A DNA stretch of 64,000 nucleotides, taken from Scandinavium manionii (GTDB taxonomy: Bacteria; Pseudomonadota; Gammaproteobacteria; Enterobacterales; Enterobacteriaceae). The DNA is taken from the NCBI RefSeq assembly GCF_024764775.1, contig NZ_JALIGC010000028.1, positions 1 through 64,000 on the forward strand. Direction: 5' to 3'. Shown here piece after piece: positions 36,171 to 45,148 of this stretch (position 1 is the first letter of the stretch; every line of letters starts with the position of its first letter). Under the pieces are notes generated by a model. It was given only the letters and a program-made list of their open reading frames with translations. It was not told where the DNA came from and did no database searches. Both the position numbers and the translations under genes were made by a program.

Positions 36171-36822
36171 TCCCCTTCACTGGGAAACGCAGTTTTTTGG
36201 TATCAGCAGTGCGATTGTTCGCATGGCTGATGATACGCCGGAACTTCACGCCGAAGAACTGGCGAACTGGTCACGCGTGCAGGCGAAAATCCCGGCGCAG
36301 CGCACCGACTGGCTCGACGCGTTGCAAGCGCTCGGTTTTCAGCTGGTGGAAGGGGAAATTGATTTCCGGCTAACGGTGACGGATAGCGTTGACCCGCAGG
36401 CTGAGATTGCTACCGAAGAAGACATTCCCCGGCTACGAGAGCTAGCCGCACAGGCGTTTGCGCAGAGCCGCTTTCGCGCGCCCTGGTACGCCGCCGATGC
36501 CAGTGGCCGTTTTTACGCGCAGTGGATTGAAAATGCAGTGCGCGGCACGTTCGATCATCAATGCCTGGTTTTCCGCGATGAGAACGCGGCTATCCGCGCC
36601 TTTGTTACTTTGCGTCAACTGAATGACAGCGAGGCCCGGATTGGGCTGCTGGCAGGGCGTGGTGCGGGTGACATTCTCATGCAGGCTGCTGTGCATTGGG
36701 CGCATGCGCGCCAACTGAATACGCTGCGGGTAGCGACCCAAATGGGCAATACCGCGGCACTTAAACGTTACACTCAAAGCGGTGCTGTCCCCGAAAGTAC
36801 CGCCTATTGGCTATACAGGTGA
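36148..36822 (+). CDS. wecD: dTDP-4-amino-4,6-dideoxygalactose N-acetyltransferase
   Basis: A 224-aa GNAT acetyltransferase that makes dTDP-Fuc4NAc. The acetyl-CoA loop is around GLLAGRGAGDILM, with TQMGNTAALKRY near the C-terminus. GTG start inside the 3' end of rffH. Less conserved than its neighbours in the N-terminal half (about residues 10-60), as usual for this gene. Confidence 0.95.
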   Translation: MPVRASIDPLHWETQFFGISSAIVRMADDTPELHAEELANWSRVQAKIPAQRTDWLDALQALGFQLVEGEIDFRLTVTDSVDPQAEIATEEDIPRLRELAAQAFAQSRFRAPWYAADASGRFYAQWIENAVRGTFDHQCLVFRDENAAIRAFVTLRQLNDSEARIGLLAGRGAGDILMQAAVHWAHARQLNTLRVATQMGNTAALKRYTQSGAVPESTAYWLYR

Positions 36823-36826
36823 CACG

Positions 36827-37957
36827 ATGATTCCTTTTAACGCACCGCCGGTTGTAGGTACTGAACTTGATTACATGCAGTCGGCCATGGGCAGCGGCAA
36901 ACTGTGCGGCGACGGCGGTTTCACCCGTCGCTGTCAGCAGTGGATGGAGCAGCGTTTCGGCAGTGCCAAAGTGCTGTTAACCCCATCCTGCACCGCGTCG
37001 CTGGAAATGGCGGCCCTGCTGCTGGATATCCAGCCCGGCGATGAAGTCATCATGCCGAGTTACACTTTTGTGTCCACGGCTAACGCCTTTGTGCTGCGTG
37101 GCGCAAAAATCATCTTTGTCGACGTGCGCCGCGACACCATGAACATTGACGAAACGCTGATTGAAGCGGCGATCACCGAGAAAACCCGCGTCATCGTGCC
37201 GGTGCATTATGCGGGCGTAGCCTGTGAAATGGACACCATCATGGCGCTCGCCAAAAAGCATAACCTGTTCGTGGTGGAAGATGCCGCCCAGGGTGTGATG
37301 TCGACTTACAAAGGCCGTGCGCTGGGCACCATCGGGCATATCGGTTGCTTTAGCTTCCATGAAACCAAAAACTACACCGCCGGTGGTGAAGGCGGCGCGA
37401 CGCTGATTAACGATCCTAAACTGATTGAGCGTGCCGAAGTCATTCGCGAGAAAGGCACCAATCGCAGTCAGTTCTTCCGCGGGCAGGTCGACAAATACAC
37501 CTGGCGCGATATCGGTTCAAGTTACCTGATGGCCGATTTGCAGGCGGCGTATCTGTGGGCGCAACTGGAAGCGGCAGATCGTATTAACCAGCAGCGTCTT
37601 AGCCTGTGGCAAACCTATCACGATGCGCTGAAACCGCTGGCGGACGCCGGCCGTATTGAGCTGCCGACGATCCCAGCCGACTGCGTGCATAACGCACACA
37701 TGTTTTACATCAAGCTGCGTGACGAAGCCGATCGCGGCAAGCTGATTGCCTGGCTGAAAGAGGCCGAGATCCTGGCGGTGTTCCACTATATTCCGCTGCA
37801 CTCGTCGCCTGCGGGTGAAGCCTTTGGCGAGTTCCACGGCGAAGATCGCTACACCACGCAGGAAAGTGAGCGTTTGCTACGTCTGCCGCTGTTCTACAAT
37901 CTGGCGGCGGTGAATCAGCGCACGGTGATTAACTCTCTGCTTAGCTTCTTCGCCTGA
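36827..37957 (+). CDS. wecE: dTDP-4-amino-4,6-dideoxygalactose transaminase
   Basis: A 376-aa DegT/DnrJ/EryC1-family PLP aminotransferase. PLP lysine in FSFHETKNYTAGGEGG. It aminates dTDP-4-keto-6-deoxyglucose. ATG 36827 gives MIPFNAPPVVGTELD. Overlaps wzxE at a TGATG junction. Confidence 0.97.
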   Translation: MIPFNAPPVVGTELDYMQSAMGSGKLCGDGGFTRRCQQWMEQRFGSAKVLLTPSCTASLEMAALLLDIQPGDEVIMPSYTFVSTANAFVLRGAKIIFVDVRRDTMNIDETLIEAAITEKTRVIVPVHYAGVACEMDTIMALAKKHNLFVVEDAAQGVMSTYKGRALGTIGHIGCFSFHETKNYTAGGEGGATLINDPKLIERAEVIREKGTNRSQFFRGQVDKYTWRDIGSSYLMADLQAAYLWAQLEAADRINQQRLSLWQTYHDALKPLADAGRIELPTIPADCVHNAHMFYIKLRDEADRGKLIAWLKEAEILAVFHYIPLHSSPAGEAFGEFHGEDRYTTQESERLLRLPLFYNLAAVNQRTVINSLLSFFA

Positions 37958-39207
37958 TGTCGCTGGCAAAAGCATCTGTCTGGACTGCGGCCAGCACGCT
38001 GGTCAAAATTGGTGCGGGTCTGCTGGTGGTCAAACTGTTGGCAGTGACCTATGGCCCGTCTGGTGTCGGTCTGGCGGGTAACTTCCGTCAATTGGTGACG
38101 GTGCTCGGCGTGCTCGCTGGAGCGGGGATTTTCAACGGCGTCACTAAGTATGTCGCACAGTATCACGATGACCCCGACCACCTGCGCAAAGTGGTCGGCA
38201 CCTCGTCAGCGATGGTGCTGGGTTTCTCCACGTTGTTGGCCATCATCTTTGTTGTTGCCGCTGCGCCCATCAGCCAGGGGCTGTTCGGGCATACCCATTA
38301 TCAAGGGTTAGTGCGGCTGGTGGCGCTGGTCCAGATGGGAATTGCGTGGGCCAACCTGCTGCTGGCGCTGCTCAAAGGTTTTCGCGATGCATCCGGAAAC
38401 GCACTGGCTCTCATTGCCGGTAGCTTAATTGGTGTAGCAGCGTATTTTCTTAGCTGGCATTTCGGCGGCTATGAAGGCGCGTTGTTGGGTATCGCCTTAG
38501 TCCCTGCGCTGGTCGTACTGCCAGCCGCAGTGATGATGGCGAAGCGCAGATCGATTCCGTTTGCCTGGCTGAAACCACGGTGGGATGCGTTTTATGCCGG
38601 ACAGTTGGGCAAATTTACGGTAATGGCGTTGATCACATCGGTGACGCTGCCGGTGGCATATGTGATGATGCGAAACCTGCTGGCTGCGCATTACAGCTGG
38701 GATGAAGTGGGGATCTGGCAGGGCGTCAGCAGCATTTCCGACGCCTACCTGCAGTTTATTACCGCCTCATTCAGCGTCTATTTGCTACCAACGCTATCGC
38801 GGCTGAGCGAGAAATCAGACATCACGCGCGAAATCGCGAAATCGCTGAAGTTCGTACTACCGGCGGTAGCCGCGGCAAGTTTCACCGTCTGGCTGCTGCG
38901 TGATTTTGCTATTTGGCTGCTGTTTTCTGCGAAGTTTACTGCAATGCGCGATCTCTTCGCGTGGCAGCTAGTCGGCGATGTGCTGAAAGTGGGCGCTTAT
39001 GTGTACGGCTACCTGGTGATTGCCAAAGCGTCGCTGCGGTTCTACGTACTGACGGAAATTAGCCAGTTCACGTTGCTGACCGCATTCTCGCATTGGCTGA
39101 TCCCCGCGCACGGCGCGCTTGGCGCGGCGCAAGCCTATATGGCGACCTATATCGTTTATTTTGCGCTGTGCACCAGCGTATTTTTAATTTGGCGTAAACG
39201 GGCATGA
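37957..39207 (+). CDS. wzxE: ECA lipid III flippase
   Basis: A 416-aa polytopic membrane protein of the MOP/Wzx family, the same length as E. coli WzxE. It moves undecaprenyl-linked ECA trisaccharide across the inner membrane. The first methionine overlaps the wecE stop. Confidence 0.96.
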   Translation: MSLAKASVWTAASTLVKIGAGLLVVKLLAVTYGPSGVGLAGNFRQLVTVLGVLAGAGIFNGVTKYVAQYHDDPDHLRKVVGTSSAMVLGFSTLLAIIFVVAAAPISQGLFGHTHYQGLVRLVALVQMGIAWANLLLALLKGFRDASGNALALIAGSLIGVAAYFLSWHFGGYEGALLGIALVPALVVLPAAVMMAKRRSIPFAWLKPRWDAFYAGQLGKFTVMALITSVTLPVAYVMMRNLLAAHYSWDEVGIWQGVSSISDAYLQFITASFSVYLLPTLSRLSEKSDITREIAKSLKFVLPAVAAASFTVWLLRDFAIWLLFSAKFTAMRDLFAWQLVGDVLKVGAYVYGYLVIAKASLRFYVLTEISQFTLLTAFSHWLIPAHGALGAAQAYMATYIVYFALCTSVFLIWRKRA

Positions 39208-40283
39208 CTGTACTGATACACGTACTGGGATCGGATATCCCGCACCATAATCAAACCGTTCTGCGGTTTTTCAGTGAAGAACTGGCGGACGGCTGCGAGC
39301 ACGCCCGTGAATTTATGGTGGTGGGCAATGAAAGCGCGCTACAAGCCGCAGGCCCGAATCTCTCGCTGCGTTTTTATGCTGACAAGAAAGCGTTGGCTAC
39401 CGCGGTTGTCGAGAAAGCGAAGGCCGACCGCACGCAGCGGTTTTTCTTCCACGGACAGTTCAACACCGGCCTTTGGCTGGCGCTGTTGTCCGGCGGTATC
39501 AAGCCCGCGCAGTTTAACTGGCATATCTGGGGCGCTGACCTGTATGAGGTCTCCCGGGGCCTGAAATTCCGTCTCTTTTATCCGCTTCGCCGCATGGCGC
39601 AGGGGCGTGTGGGCTGTGTCTTCGCCACGCGTGGCGATTTGAATACCTTCGCGAAAGCACATCCGCGGGTACAAGGTGAGTTGTTGTATTTCCCGACGCG
39701 CATGGACTCGTCGTTGAACGACATGGAAACTGAGCGTCACGAAGCGCAAACGCTGACGATACTTGTCGGCAACTCCGGCGATCGCAGCAACGATCACGTC
39801 GCGGCGCTGAAGGCTATTCATCAGCAGTTTGGTGACACCGTTAATGTGGTGGTGCCGATGGGCTACCCGGCCAATAACGACGAATACATTCGCGAAGTGC
39901 GCGCGGCAGGCGAAGCGCTATTCAGCGCGGAACATCTGCAGATCCTCGGCGAAAAGCTGGCATTTGACGATTATCTGGGCTTGCTTCGCCGCTGCGACCT
40001 GGGCTACTTCCTGTTCCCACGCCAGCAGGGGATTGGCACGCTATGTTTGCTGATTCAGGCAGGGATTCCGTGTGTGCTGAACCGGGAGAATCCGTTCTGG
40101 GAAGATATGGCCGAACAGCACATTCCGGTGCTGTTCACCACCGATACGCTGGACGTCGCCGTGGTGCGTGAAGCGCAACGACAACTGGCGAGTGTCGATA
40201 AAACACAGATAGCGTTTTTCCGTCCAAACTATCTGGAACCGTGGCATCGCGCGCTGCAGATTGCAGCAGGAGAGGCGCAATGA
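39204..40283 (+). CDS. wecF: Fuc4NAc transferase
   Basis: 359 aa, GT56 family. Adds 4-acetamido-4,6-dideoxygalactose to lipid II of ECA to complete the trisaccharide. Recognisable N-terminus MTVLIHVLGSDIPHHN and C-terminal FFRPNYLEPWHRAL. Starts in the wzxE stop (ATGA overlap). Confidence 0.96.
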   Translation: MTVLIHVLGSDIPHHNQTVLRFFSEELADGCEHAREFMVVGNESALQAAGPNLSLRFYADKKALATAVVEKAKADRTQRFFFHGQFNTGLWLALLSGGIKPAQFNWHIWGADLYEVSRGLKFRLFYPLRRMAQGRVGCVFATRGDLNTFAKAHPRVQGELLYFPTRMDSSLNDMETERHEAQTLTILVGNSGDRSNDHVAALKAIHQQFGDTVNVVVPMGYPANNDEYIREVRAAGEALFSAEHLQILGEKLAFDDYLGLLRRCDLGYFLFPRQQGIGTLCLLIQAGIPCVLNRENPFWEDMAEQHIPVLFTTDTLDVAVVREAQRQLASVDKTQIAFFRPNYLEPWHRALQIAAGEAQ

Positions 40284-41626
40284 GCCTGATGCAGTTTACC
40301 GGCCTGTTTGTGGTCTGGCTGTTTTCATCGCTGTTTATCGCCACGCTGACGTACTTTGAGTTTCGTCGAGTGCGCTTTAACTTTAACGTCTTCTTCTCAA
40401 TGCTGTTTTTACTGACGTTTTTCTTCGGCTTCCCGCTGTCGATGACGCTGGTGTTTCGTTTTGACGTCAGTGTCGCGCCGCCTGGAATTCTGCTGCAGGC
40501 GCTGCTGTCGGCGGTCTGTTTTTACGCGATTTACTACGTGGCGTACAAAACGCGCCTGCGTGCGGCCCGCGCTCAGAAGGAACGTCGTCCTTTGTTCACC
40601 ATGAACCGGGTGGAAACCCATCTGGCGTGGATGACCCTGGCGCTGATTGCATTGTTGAGCGTCGGTGTATTCTTCGCGCACAACGGTTTCTTGCTGTTCA
40701 AGCTGCACTCCTACAGCCAGATTTTCTCCAGCGAAGTCTCCGGCGTGGCGCTCAAGCGCTTCTTCTACTTCTTCATCCCGGCGATGCTGGTCGTCTATTT
40801 CCTGCGTCAGGACAGCAAAGCGTGGATCTTCTTCCTCGTCAGCACCGTGGCGTTTGGTCTGCTGACCTACGTGATCGTCGGCGGAACGCGCGCCAATATC
40901 ATCATCGCCTTTGCTATCTTCCTGTTCATCGGCATCATTCGCGGCTGGATTTCACTGTGGATGCTGGCGGCGGCGGGCGTGTTAGGGATTGTCGGCATGT
41001 TCTGGCTGGCGCTAAAACGCTATGGGATGAATGTCAGCGGCGACGAAGCGTTTTATACCTTCCTGTATCTGACGCGCGACACCTTCTCGCCGTGGGAAAA
41101 CCTGGCGCTACTGTTGCAGAACTACGACAAAATTGACTTCCAGGGACTGGCGCCGATTGTCCGCGATTTCTATGTCTTCATTCCGAGCTGGCTGTGGCAT
41201 GACCGGCCGAGCATCGTACTCAATACCGCCAACTACTTTACCTGGGAAGTGCTGGATAACCATTCCGGGCTGGCGATTTCCCCGACGCTGATTGGCTCGC
41301 TATTGGTGATGGGCGGCGCATGGTTTATCCCGCTGGGTGCGGTGGTCGTGGGGCTGATTATCAAATGGTTTGACTGGCTGTATCAGTTGGGCAACCGTGA
41401 AGCGAACCGCTATAAAGCGGCGATTCTGCACAGTTTCTGTTTTGGCGCTATCTTCAACATGATTGTGCTGGCCCGCGAAGGACTCGACTCGTTCGTTTCC
41501 CGCGTGGTCTTTTTCCTGGTGGTTTTCGGGCTCTGCCTGCTGGTCGCCAAATTGCTTTACTGGCTGCTGGACAGCGCCGGGCTTATCAATAAACGCTCAA
41601 GGCCGCTGCCACAACCTCTGGTTTGA
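40280..41626 (+). CDS. wzyE: ECA polymerase
   Basis: A 448-aa polytopic membrane protein that polymerises ECA trisaccharides in the periplasm. Near-identical central region (RDTFSPWENLALLLQNYD). The segment about 100-112 and the C-terminal tail differ in length from E. coli (450 aa). Overlaps wecF by 4 nt. Confidence 0.96.
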   Translation: MSLMQFTGLFVVWLFSSLFIATLTYFEFRRVRFNFNVFFSMLFLLTFFFGFPLSMTLVFRFDVSVAPPGILLQALLSAVCFYAIYYVAYKTRLRAARAQKERRPLFTMNRVETHLAWMTLALIALLSVGVFFAHNGFLLFKLHSYSQIFSSEVSGVALKRFFYFFIPAMLVVYFLRQDSKAWIFFLVSTVAFGLLTYVIVGGTRANIIIAFAIFLFIGIIRGWISLWMLAAAGVLGIVGMFWLALKRYGMNVSGDEAFYTFLYLTRDTFSPWENLALLLQNYDKIDFQGLAPIVRDFYVFIPSWLWHDRPSIVLNTANYFTWEVLDNHSGLAISPTLIGSLLVMGGAWFIPLGAVVVGLIIKWFDWLYQLGNREANRYKAAILHSFCFGAIFNMIVLAREGLDSFVSRVVFFLVVFGLCLLVAKLLYWLLDSAGLINKRSRPLPQPLV

Positions 41627-41637
41627 TAAGGGAACAC

Positions 41638-42378
41638 ATGACGGATTCAACCGCTGCGCCGCTCTATGCCGTGCGCGGCCTGCAACTGATTGGCTGGCGT
41701 GATATGGCGCATGCGCTGGACTATCTCTATGCCGATGGGCAAATGAGGCAGGGGACGCTGGTGGCGATCAACGCGGAGAAAGTACTGACAGCGGAAGACA
41801 ACGCCGAGGTGCGCACGCTTATCGACGCCGCAGAGTTTAAATATGCCGACGGGATAAGTGTCGTGCGTTCGATTCGCAAGAAATACCCGCAGGCCAATGT
41901 GTCACGCGTGGCCGGAGCCGATCTCTGGGAAGCGCTGATGGCTCGCGCGGGCGCGGAAGGCACGCCGGTATTTCTGATTGGCGGCAAGCCGGAAGTGCTG
42001 GCGCAAACCGAAGCCAAACTGCGCCAACAGTGGAACGTGAATATCGTTGGCAGCCAGGACGGTTATTTCAAACCGGAAGAGCGCCAGGCGCTGTTTGAAC
42101 GCATTCAGGCCAGCGGGGCGAAGATTGTCACCGTGGCGATGGGCTCACCAAAGCAGGAAATCTTAATGCGCGACTGCCGTCTGGTTCATCCTGACGCGCT
42201 GTATATGGGCGTGGGCGGCACCTATGACGTCTTCACTGGTCATGTAAAACGTGCGCCTAAAATATGGCAAAAACTGGGGCTGGAATGGCTCTACCGTTTG
42301 CTGTCGCAGCCAAGCCGTATTGGCCGACAGCTGCGCCTGTTGCGCTATCTTCGCTGGCACTATACCGGCAATCTTTGA
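41638..42378 (+). CDS. wecG: UDP-ManNAcA transferase
   Basis: A 246-aa GT26 (WecG/TagA/CpsF) glycosyltransferase that adds ManNAcA to lipid I. Motifs NAEKVLTAEDN, YADGISVV and VGGTYDVFTGHVKRAP. ATG 41638 follows AGGGA; five open codons upstream are not conserved. Last gene of the ECA cluster. Confidence 0.97.
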   Translation: MTDSTAAPLYAVRGLQLIGWRDMAHALDYLYADGQMRQGTLVAINAEKVLTAEDNAEVRTLIDAAEFKYADGISVVRSIRKKYPQANVSRVAGADLWEALMARAGAEGTPVFLIGGKPEVLAQTEAKLRQQWNVNIVGSQDGYFKPEERQALFERIQASGAKIVTVAMGSPKQEILMRDCRLVHPDALYMGVGGTYDVFTGHVKRAPKIWQKLGLEWLYRLLSQPSRIGRQLRLLRYLRWHYTGNL

Positions 42379-42391
42379 GCTCCCTTCCTAA

Positions 42392-42424
42392 AAATGTATT
42401 GCACAACAATTGTGCAATACATTT
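42392..42424. promoter_or_regulatory. 15-bp perfect palindrome, possible NtrC-type site upstream of yifK
   Basis: aaatgtattgcacaa, loop caa, then its exact complement. The centre is TGCAC, seven bases, GTGCA (42400-42416), the half-sites and spacing of NtrC enhancers. It begins 14 nt after the wecG stop, so it may instead be the end hairpin of the ECA transcript. There is no T-run beyond ttt. Confidence 0.45.
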
Positions 42425-42581
42425 GCATAACTAATACTTTATTTGCCATTTCACCCTTTTTATTCAACCATTCGCACCCTTAAAAGTCTGCACGCCTGTT
42501 GGTGTCAGACATTCCACGGTATGACATCTGCTCATAACAATAACCGGCAACGACCGGAAAGCGGCAAACACGCGAGGATCT

Positions 42582-43967
42582 ATGGCTGAGAAAGAACCAG
42601 TGCTACAGCGAGGGCTGGAAGCGCGACACATTGAATTAATCGCCCTGGGCGGCACCATCGGCGTTGGGCTGTTTATGGGCTCGGCAAGCACCCTGAAATG
42701 GGCGGGTCCTTCGGTTTTACTGGCGTACATTATCGCCGGCCTCTTTGTGTTCTTCATCATGCGTTCGATGGGCGAAATGCTGTTCCTCGAACCGGTCACT
42801 GGTTCGTTTGCCGTTTATGCACATCGTTACATGAGCCCATTTTTTGGTTATCTCACCGCGTGGTCTTACTGGTTTATGTGGATAGCGGTCGGGATTTCAG
42901 AGATAACCGCCATCGGGGTTTACACCCAGTTCTGGTTCCCGGACATGGCGCAGTGGATACCGGCGCTTATCGCCGTGGCGTTGGTGGGGTTAGCGAATCT
43001 GGCGGCGGTGCGTTTGTACGGCGAGCTGGAATTCTGGTTTGCGATGATCAAAGTCACCACCATTATCGTGATGATCGTCGTGGGGCTTGGGGTGATTTTC
43101 TTTGGCTTCGGCAACGGCGGTCACGCGTTGGGCTTCGGTAATTTAACCGAGCACGGCGGCTTCTTTGCTGGTGGCTGGAAGGGCTTCCTGACGGCGCTGT
43201 GTATCGTGGTGGCGTCGTATCAGGGCGTGGAGCTGATTGGCATCACCGCCGGTGAAGCGAAAAACCCGCAGGTCACCTTGCGCAGCGCGGTGGGTAAAGT
43301 GTTGTGGCGAATTTTGATTTTCTACGTCGGCGCTATTTTCGTAATCGTCACCATTTTTCCGTGGAATGAAATTGGCAGTAACGGCAGTCCGTTCGTGCTG
43401 ACCTTTGCCAAAGTTGGGATCACTGCGGCGGCGGGTATCATCAACTTTGTGGTACTGACGGCGGCGCTTTCTGGCTGCAACAGTGGGATGTACAGCTGTG
43501 GCCGCATGCTGTACGCGTTGGCGAAGAACCGCCAGCTGCCGTCGGCGATGGCGAAAGTCTCGGGTAACGGCGTGCCGGTGGTGGGCGTGGCGGTGTCGAT
43601 TGTCGTGCTGCTGCTTGGTTCTTGTCTGAACTACATCATTCCCAATCCGCAGCGGGTATTTGTGTACGTCTATAGCGCCAGCGTGCTGCCGGGCATGGTG
43701 CCGTGGTTTGTTATCCTGATTAGCCAACTGCGTTTTCGTGAAGCGCACAAGCAGGCGATGGCGAGTCATCCATTCCGATCGGTACTGTTCCCGTGGACCA
43801 ATTATTTGACGATGGCATTCCTGATTTGTGTGTTGGTCGGCATGGGCTTTAATGACGACACGCGCACCTCGCTGTTTGTCGGTGTTCTCTTCCTGGCCAT
43901 TGTGACGGTGCTTTACAAAGTGTTAGGCCTCAATCGGGCTGATGGCACCCAGGAGTTGAAGGAATAA
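42582..43967 (+). CDS. yifK: Amino acid transporter YifK
   Basis: A 461-aa APC-superfamily amino acid permease with about 12 membrane segments. Begins MAEKEPVLQRGLEARHIELI and carries the family's GGTIGVGLFMGSA near residue 25. E. coli YifK is reported to import threonine and serine. Separated by 203 bp from wecG, so it has its own promoter. In E. coli it is controlled by Lrp and the small RNA GcvB. Confidence 0.94.
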   Translation: MAEKEPVLQRGLEARHIELIALGGTIGVGLFMGSASTLKWAGPSVLLAYIIAGLFVFFIMRSMGEMLFLEPVTGSFAVYAHRYMSPFFGYLTAWSYWFMWIAVGISEITAIGVYTQFWFPDMAQWIPALIAVALVGLANLAAVRLYGELEFWFAMIKVTTIIVMIVVGLGVIFFGFGNGGHALGFGNLTEHGGFFAGGWKGFLTALCIVVASYQGVELIGITAGEAKNPQVTLRSAVGKVLWRILIFYVGAIFVIVTIFPWNEIGSNGSPFVLTFAKVGITAAAGIINFVVLTAALSGCNSGMYSCGRMLYALAKNRQLPSAMAKVSGNGVPVVGVAVSIVVLLLGSCLNYIIPNPQRVFVYVYSASVLPGMVPWFVILISQLRFREAHKQAMASHPFRSVLFPWTNYLTMAFLICVLVGMGFNDDTRTSLFVGVLFLAIVTVLYKVLGLNRADGTQELKE

Positions 43968-44019
43968 GCGACAAAATGCGCAAAGCATAACCAAACGGAA
44001 AATTTCTTTAAAAAGACAC

Positions 44020-44048
44020 TAGACAGCACAGCATGAAGTCCGTAATAT
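44020..44048 (+). promoter_or_regulatory. Promoter of the tRNA cluster
   Basis: TAGACA, 17 bp, TAATAT, followed by a GC-rich discriminator (ccgacccc) typical of stringently controlled stable RNA genes. The expected start is near 44056, 14 nt before tRNA-Arg. Confidence 0.72.
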
Positions 44049-44069
44049 CCGACCCCGCAACGGCGCTAA

Positions 44070-44146
<77 letters not shown>

Positions 44147-44213
44147 TTTACCCGGTGCTGGAGCTGCGGTGGCCTGTGATGTAAAGACAGGGCCGCGTGA
44201 AAGAATATCAGTG

Positions 44214-44289
44214 GTGGCTATAGCTCAGTTGGTAGAGCCCTGGATTGTGATTCCAGTTGTCGTGGGTTCGAATCCCATTAGCCACCCCA
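44214..44289 (+). tRNA. hisR: tRNA-His (GTG)
   Basis: 76 nt, with GTGGCTA/TAGCCAC acceptor, anticodon GTG and encoded CCA. Confidence 0.97.
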
Positions 44290-44312
44290 TTAATTTTGAG
44301 TTCAGTGGCAAT

Positions 44313-44399
44313 GCGAAGGTGGCGGAATTGGTAGACGCGCTAGCTTCAGGTGTTAGTGTTCGTAAGGACGTGGGGGTTCAAGTCCCCCCCCTCGCACCA
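44313..44399 (+). tRNA. leuT: tRNA-Leu (CAG)
   Basis: 87-nt class II tRNA with a long variable arm, anticodon CAG, encoded CCA. Confidence 0.97.
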
Positions 44400-44447
44400 C
44401 AACTTAGAATTAAACAGAATTGAACGAAAATTCAAAAAGCAGTATTT

Positions 44448-44524
44448 CGGCGAGTAGCGCAGCTTGGTAGCGCAACTGGTTTGGGACCAGTGGGTCGGAG
44501 GTTCGAATCCTCTCTCGCCGACCA
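44448..44524 (+). tRNA. proM: tRNA-Pro (TGG), copy 1
   Basis: 77 nt, CGGCGAG/CTCGCCG acceptor, anticodon TGG, encoded CCA. E. coli has one copy at this place. Confidence 0.97.
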
Positions 44525-44592
44525 ATTTTGAACCCTGCTACGGCAGGGTTTTTTCTATCAAGAATTGAACAAAAATTCAAAAAGCAGTACAT

Positions 44593-44669
44593 CGGCGAGT
44601 AGCGCAGCTTGGTAGCGCAACTGGTTTGGGACCAGTGGGTCGGAGGTTCGAATCCTCTCTCGCCGACCA
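44593..44669 (+). tRNA. proM: tRNA-Pro (TGG), copy 2
   Basis: Identical to the copy at 44448. The upstream sequence (gaattgaac.aaaattcaaaaagcagta) is also repeated before both copies, which shows a tandem duplication of a unit of about 145 bp. Confidence 0.97.
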
Positions 44670-44677
44670 CATTTAGA

Positions 44678-44705
44678 AAAGACCAACCCTCGGGTTGGTC
44701 TTTTT
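44678..44705 (+). terminator. Terminator after tRNA-Pro copy 2
   Basis: A 12-bp stem (aaagaccaaccc / gggttggtcttt) with a 2-nt apex and T-run, 8 nt after the tRNA end. Confidence 0.92.
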
Positions 44706-44720
44706 GCATCCGTAGTTTAT

Positions 44721-44893
44721 AGAGGATGAGAACTTCCGAAGGAGGTTTGAGTCGAGCGTAGCGAGACAACGTTGCTTTAGCAACGGCCCGCAGGGCGAGC
44801 CACGCAGTGGCGAGTCATCCTCTCTCGCCGACCACATTCGAAAAAACCGCTCTTTTGAGCGGTTTTTTTACGTCTGTACTCTGGAGAGGATGA
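44721..44893 (+). repeat. Repeated tRNA-Pro tail and structured spacer
   Basis: At 44817-44835 the last 19 nt of the tRNA-Pro region (atcctctctcgccgaccac) recur without the rest of the tRNA, followed by a second hairpin plus T-run (aaaaccgctc-tttt-gagcggtttt, 44845-44869). The 9-mer agaggatga stands at 44721 and 44885, after each terminator, and its complement at 44815. In between lie several small dyads (cgttgc-ttta-gcaacg at 44770, gccac-gca-gtggc at 44799). It looks like a third, degenerate copy of the tRNA-tail/terminator unit whose tRNA body has been replaced. Confidence 0.7.
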
Positions 44894-44989
44894 AGAAGCT
44901 CCGGGGAAGGCCGCTTTTTATATTCTGTACTCGGTGTTTCTGCCCTTTAAAAAATATTTTTCCTCTTGGTTTTTTCTCGTGGGTAAATA

Positions 44990-45007
44990 TGTCGCCAGAC
45001 GGCGACA
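44990..45007 (+). promoter_or_regulatory. GlrR-type activator site 1 upstream of glmZ
   Basis: TGTC, ten bases, GACA: an exact match to the binding consensus of the response regulator GlrR (QseF), about 150 bp upstream of the glmZ start. Confidence 0.65.
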
Positions 45008-45052
45008 TTTAATTCCCTGATTTCATGCTACATCGCCTTTTATGTATTCCAG

Positions 45053-45070
45053 CGTCTCCGTTTGGAGACA
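45053..45070 (+). promoter_or_regulatory. GlrR-type activator site 2 upstream of glmZ
   Basis: CGTC, ten bases, GACA: one mismatch to TGTC-N10-GACA, extended by a cgtctcc/ggagacg-like dyad. It is 63 bp (six helical turns) from site 1. Confidence 0.55.
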
Positions 45071-45120
45071 TCTCATGTATTCCTAAAGCGACTAACTCCC
45101 TGATATTGAGGGGTGCAAGA

Positions 45121-45148
45121 GTGGCATAACGTGTGTAATAATATCTGT
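45121..45148 (+). promoter_or_regulatory. glmZ promoter region
   Basis: A sigma70-like -10 (taataa/taatat, 45136-45144) precedes the inferred start at 45149. TGGCAT at 45122 lies where a sigma54 -24 element would be, but the matching -12 GC is GT or TA here. This is consistent with a sigma70 promoter built on an old sigma54 promoter. Confidence 0.5.

Noticed and set aside
44817..44835. A third tRNA-Pro gene
   Set aside because: Only the 3' 19 nt are present; no anticodon, D or acceptor 5' strand.
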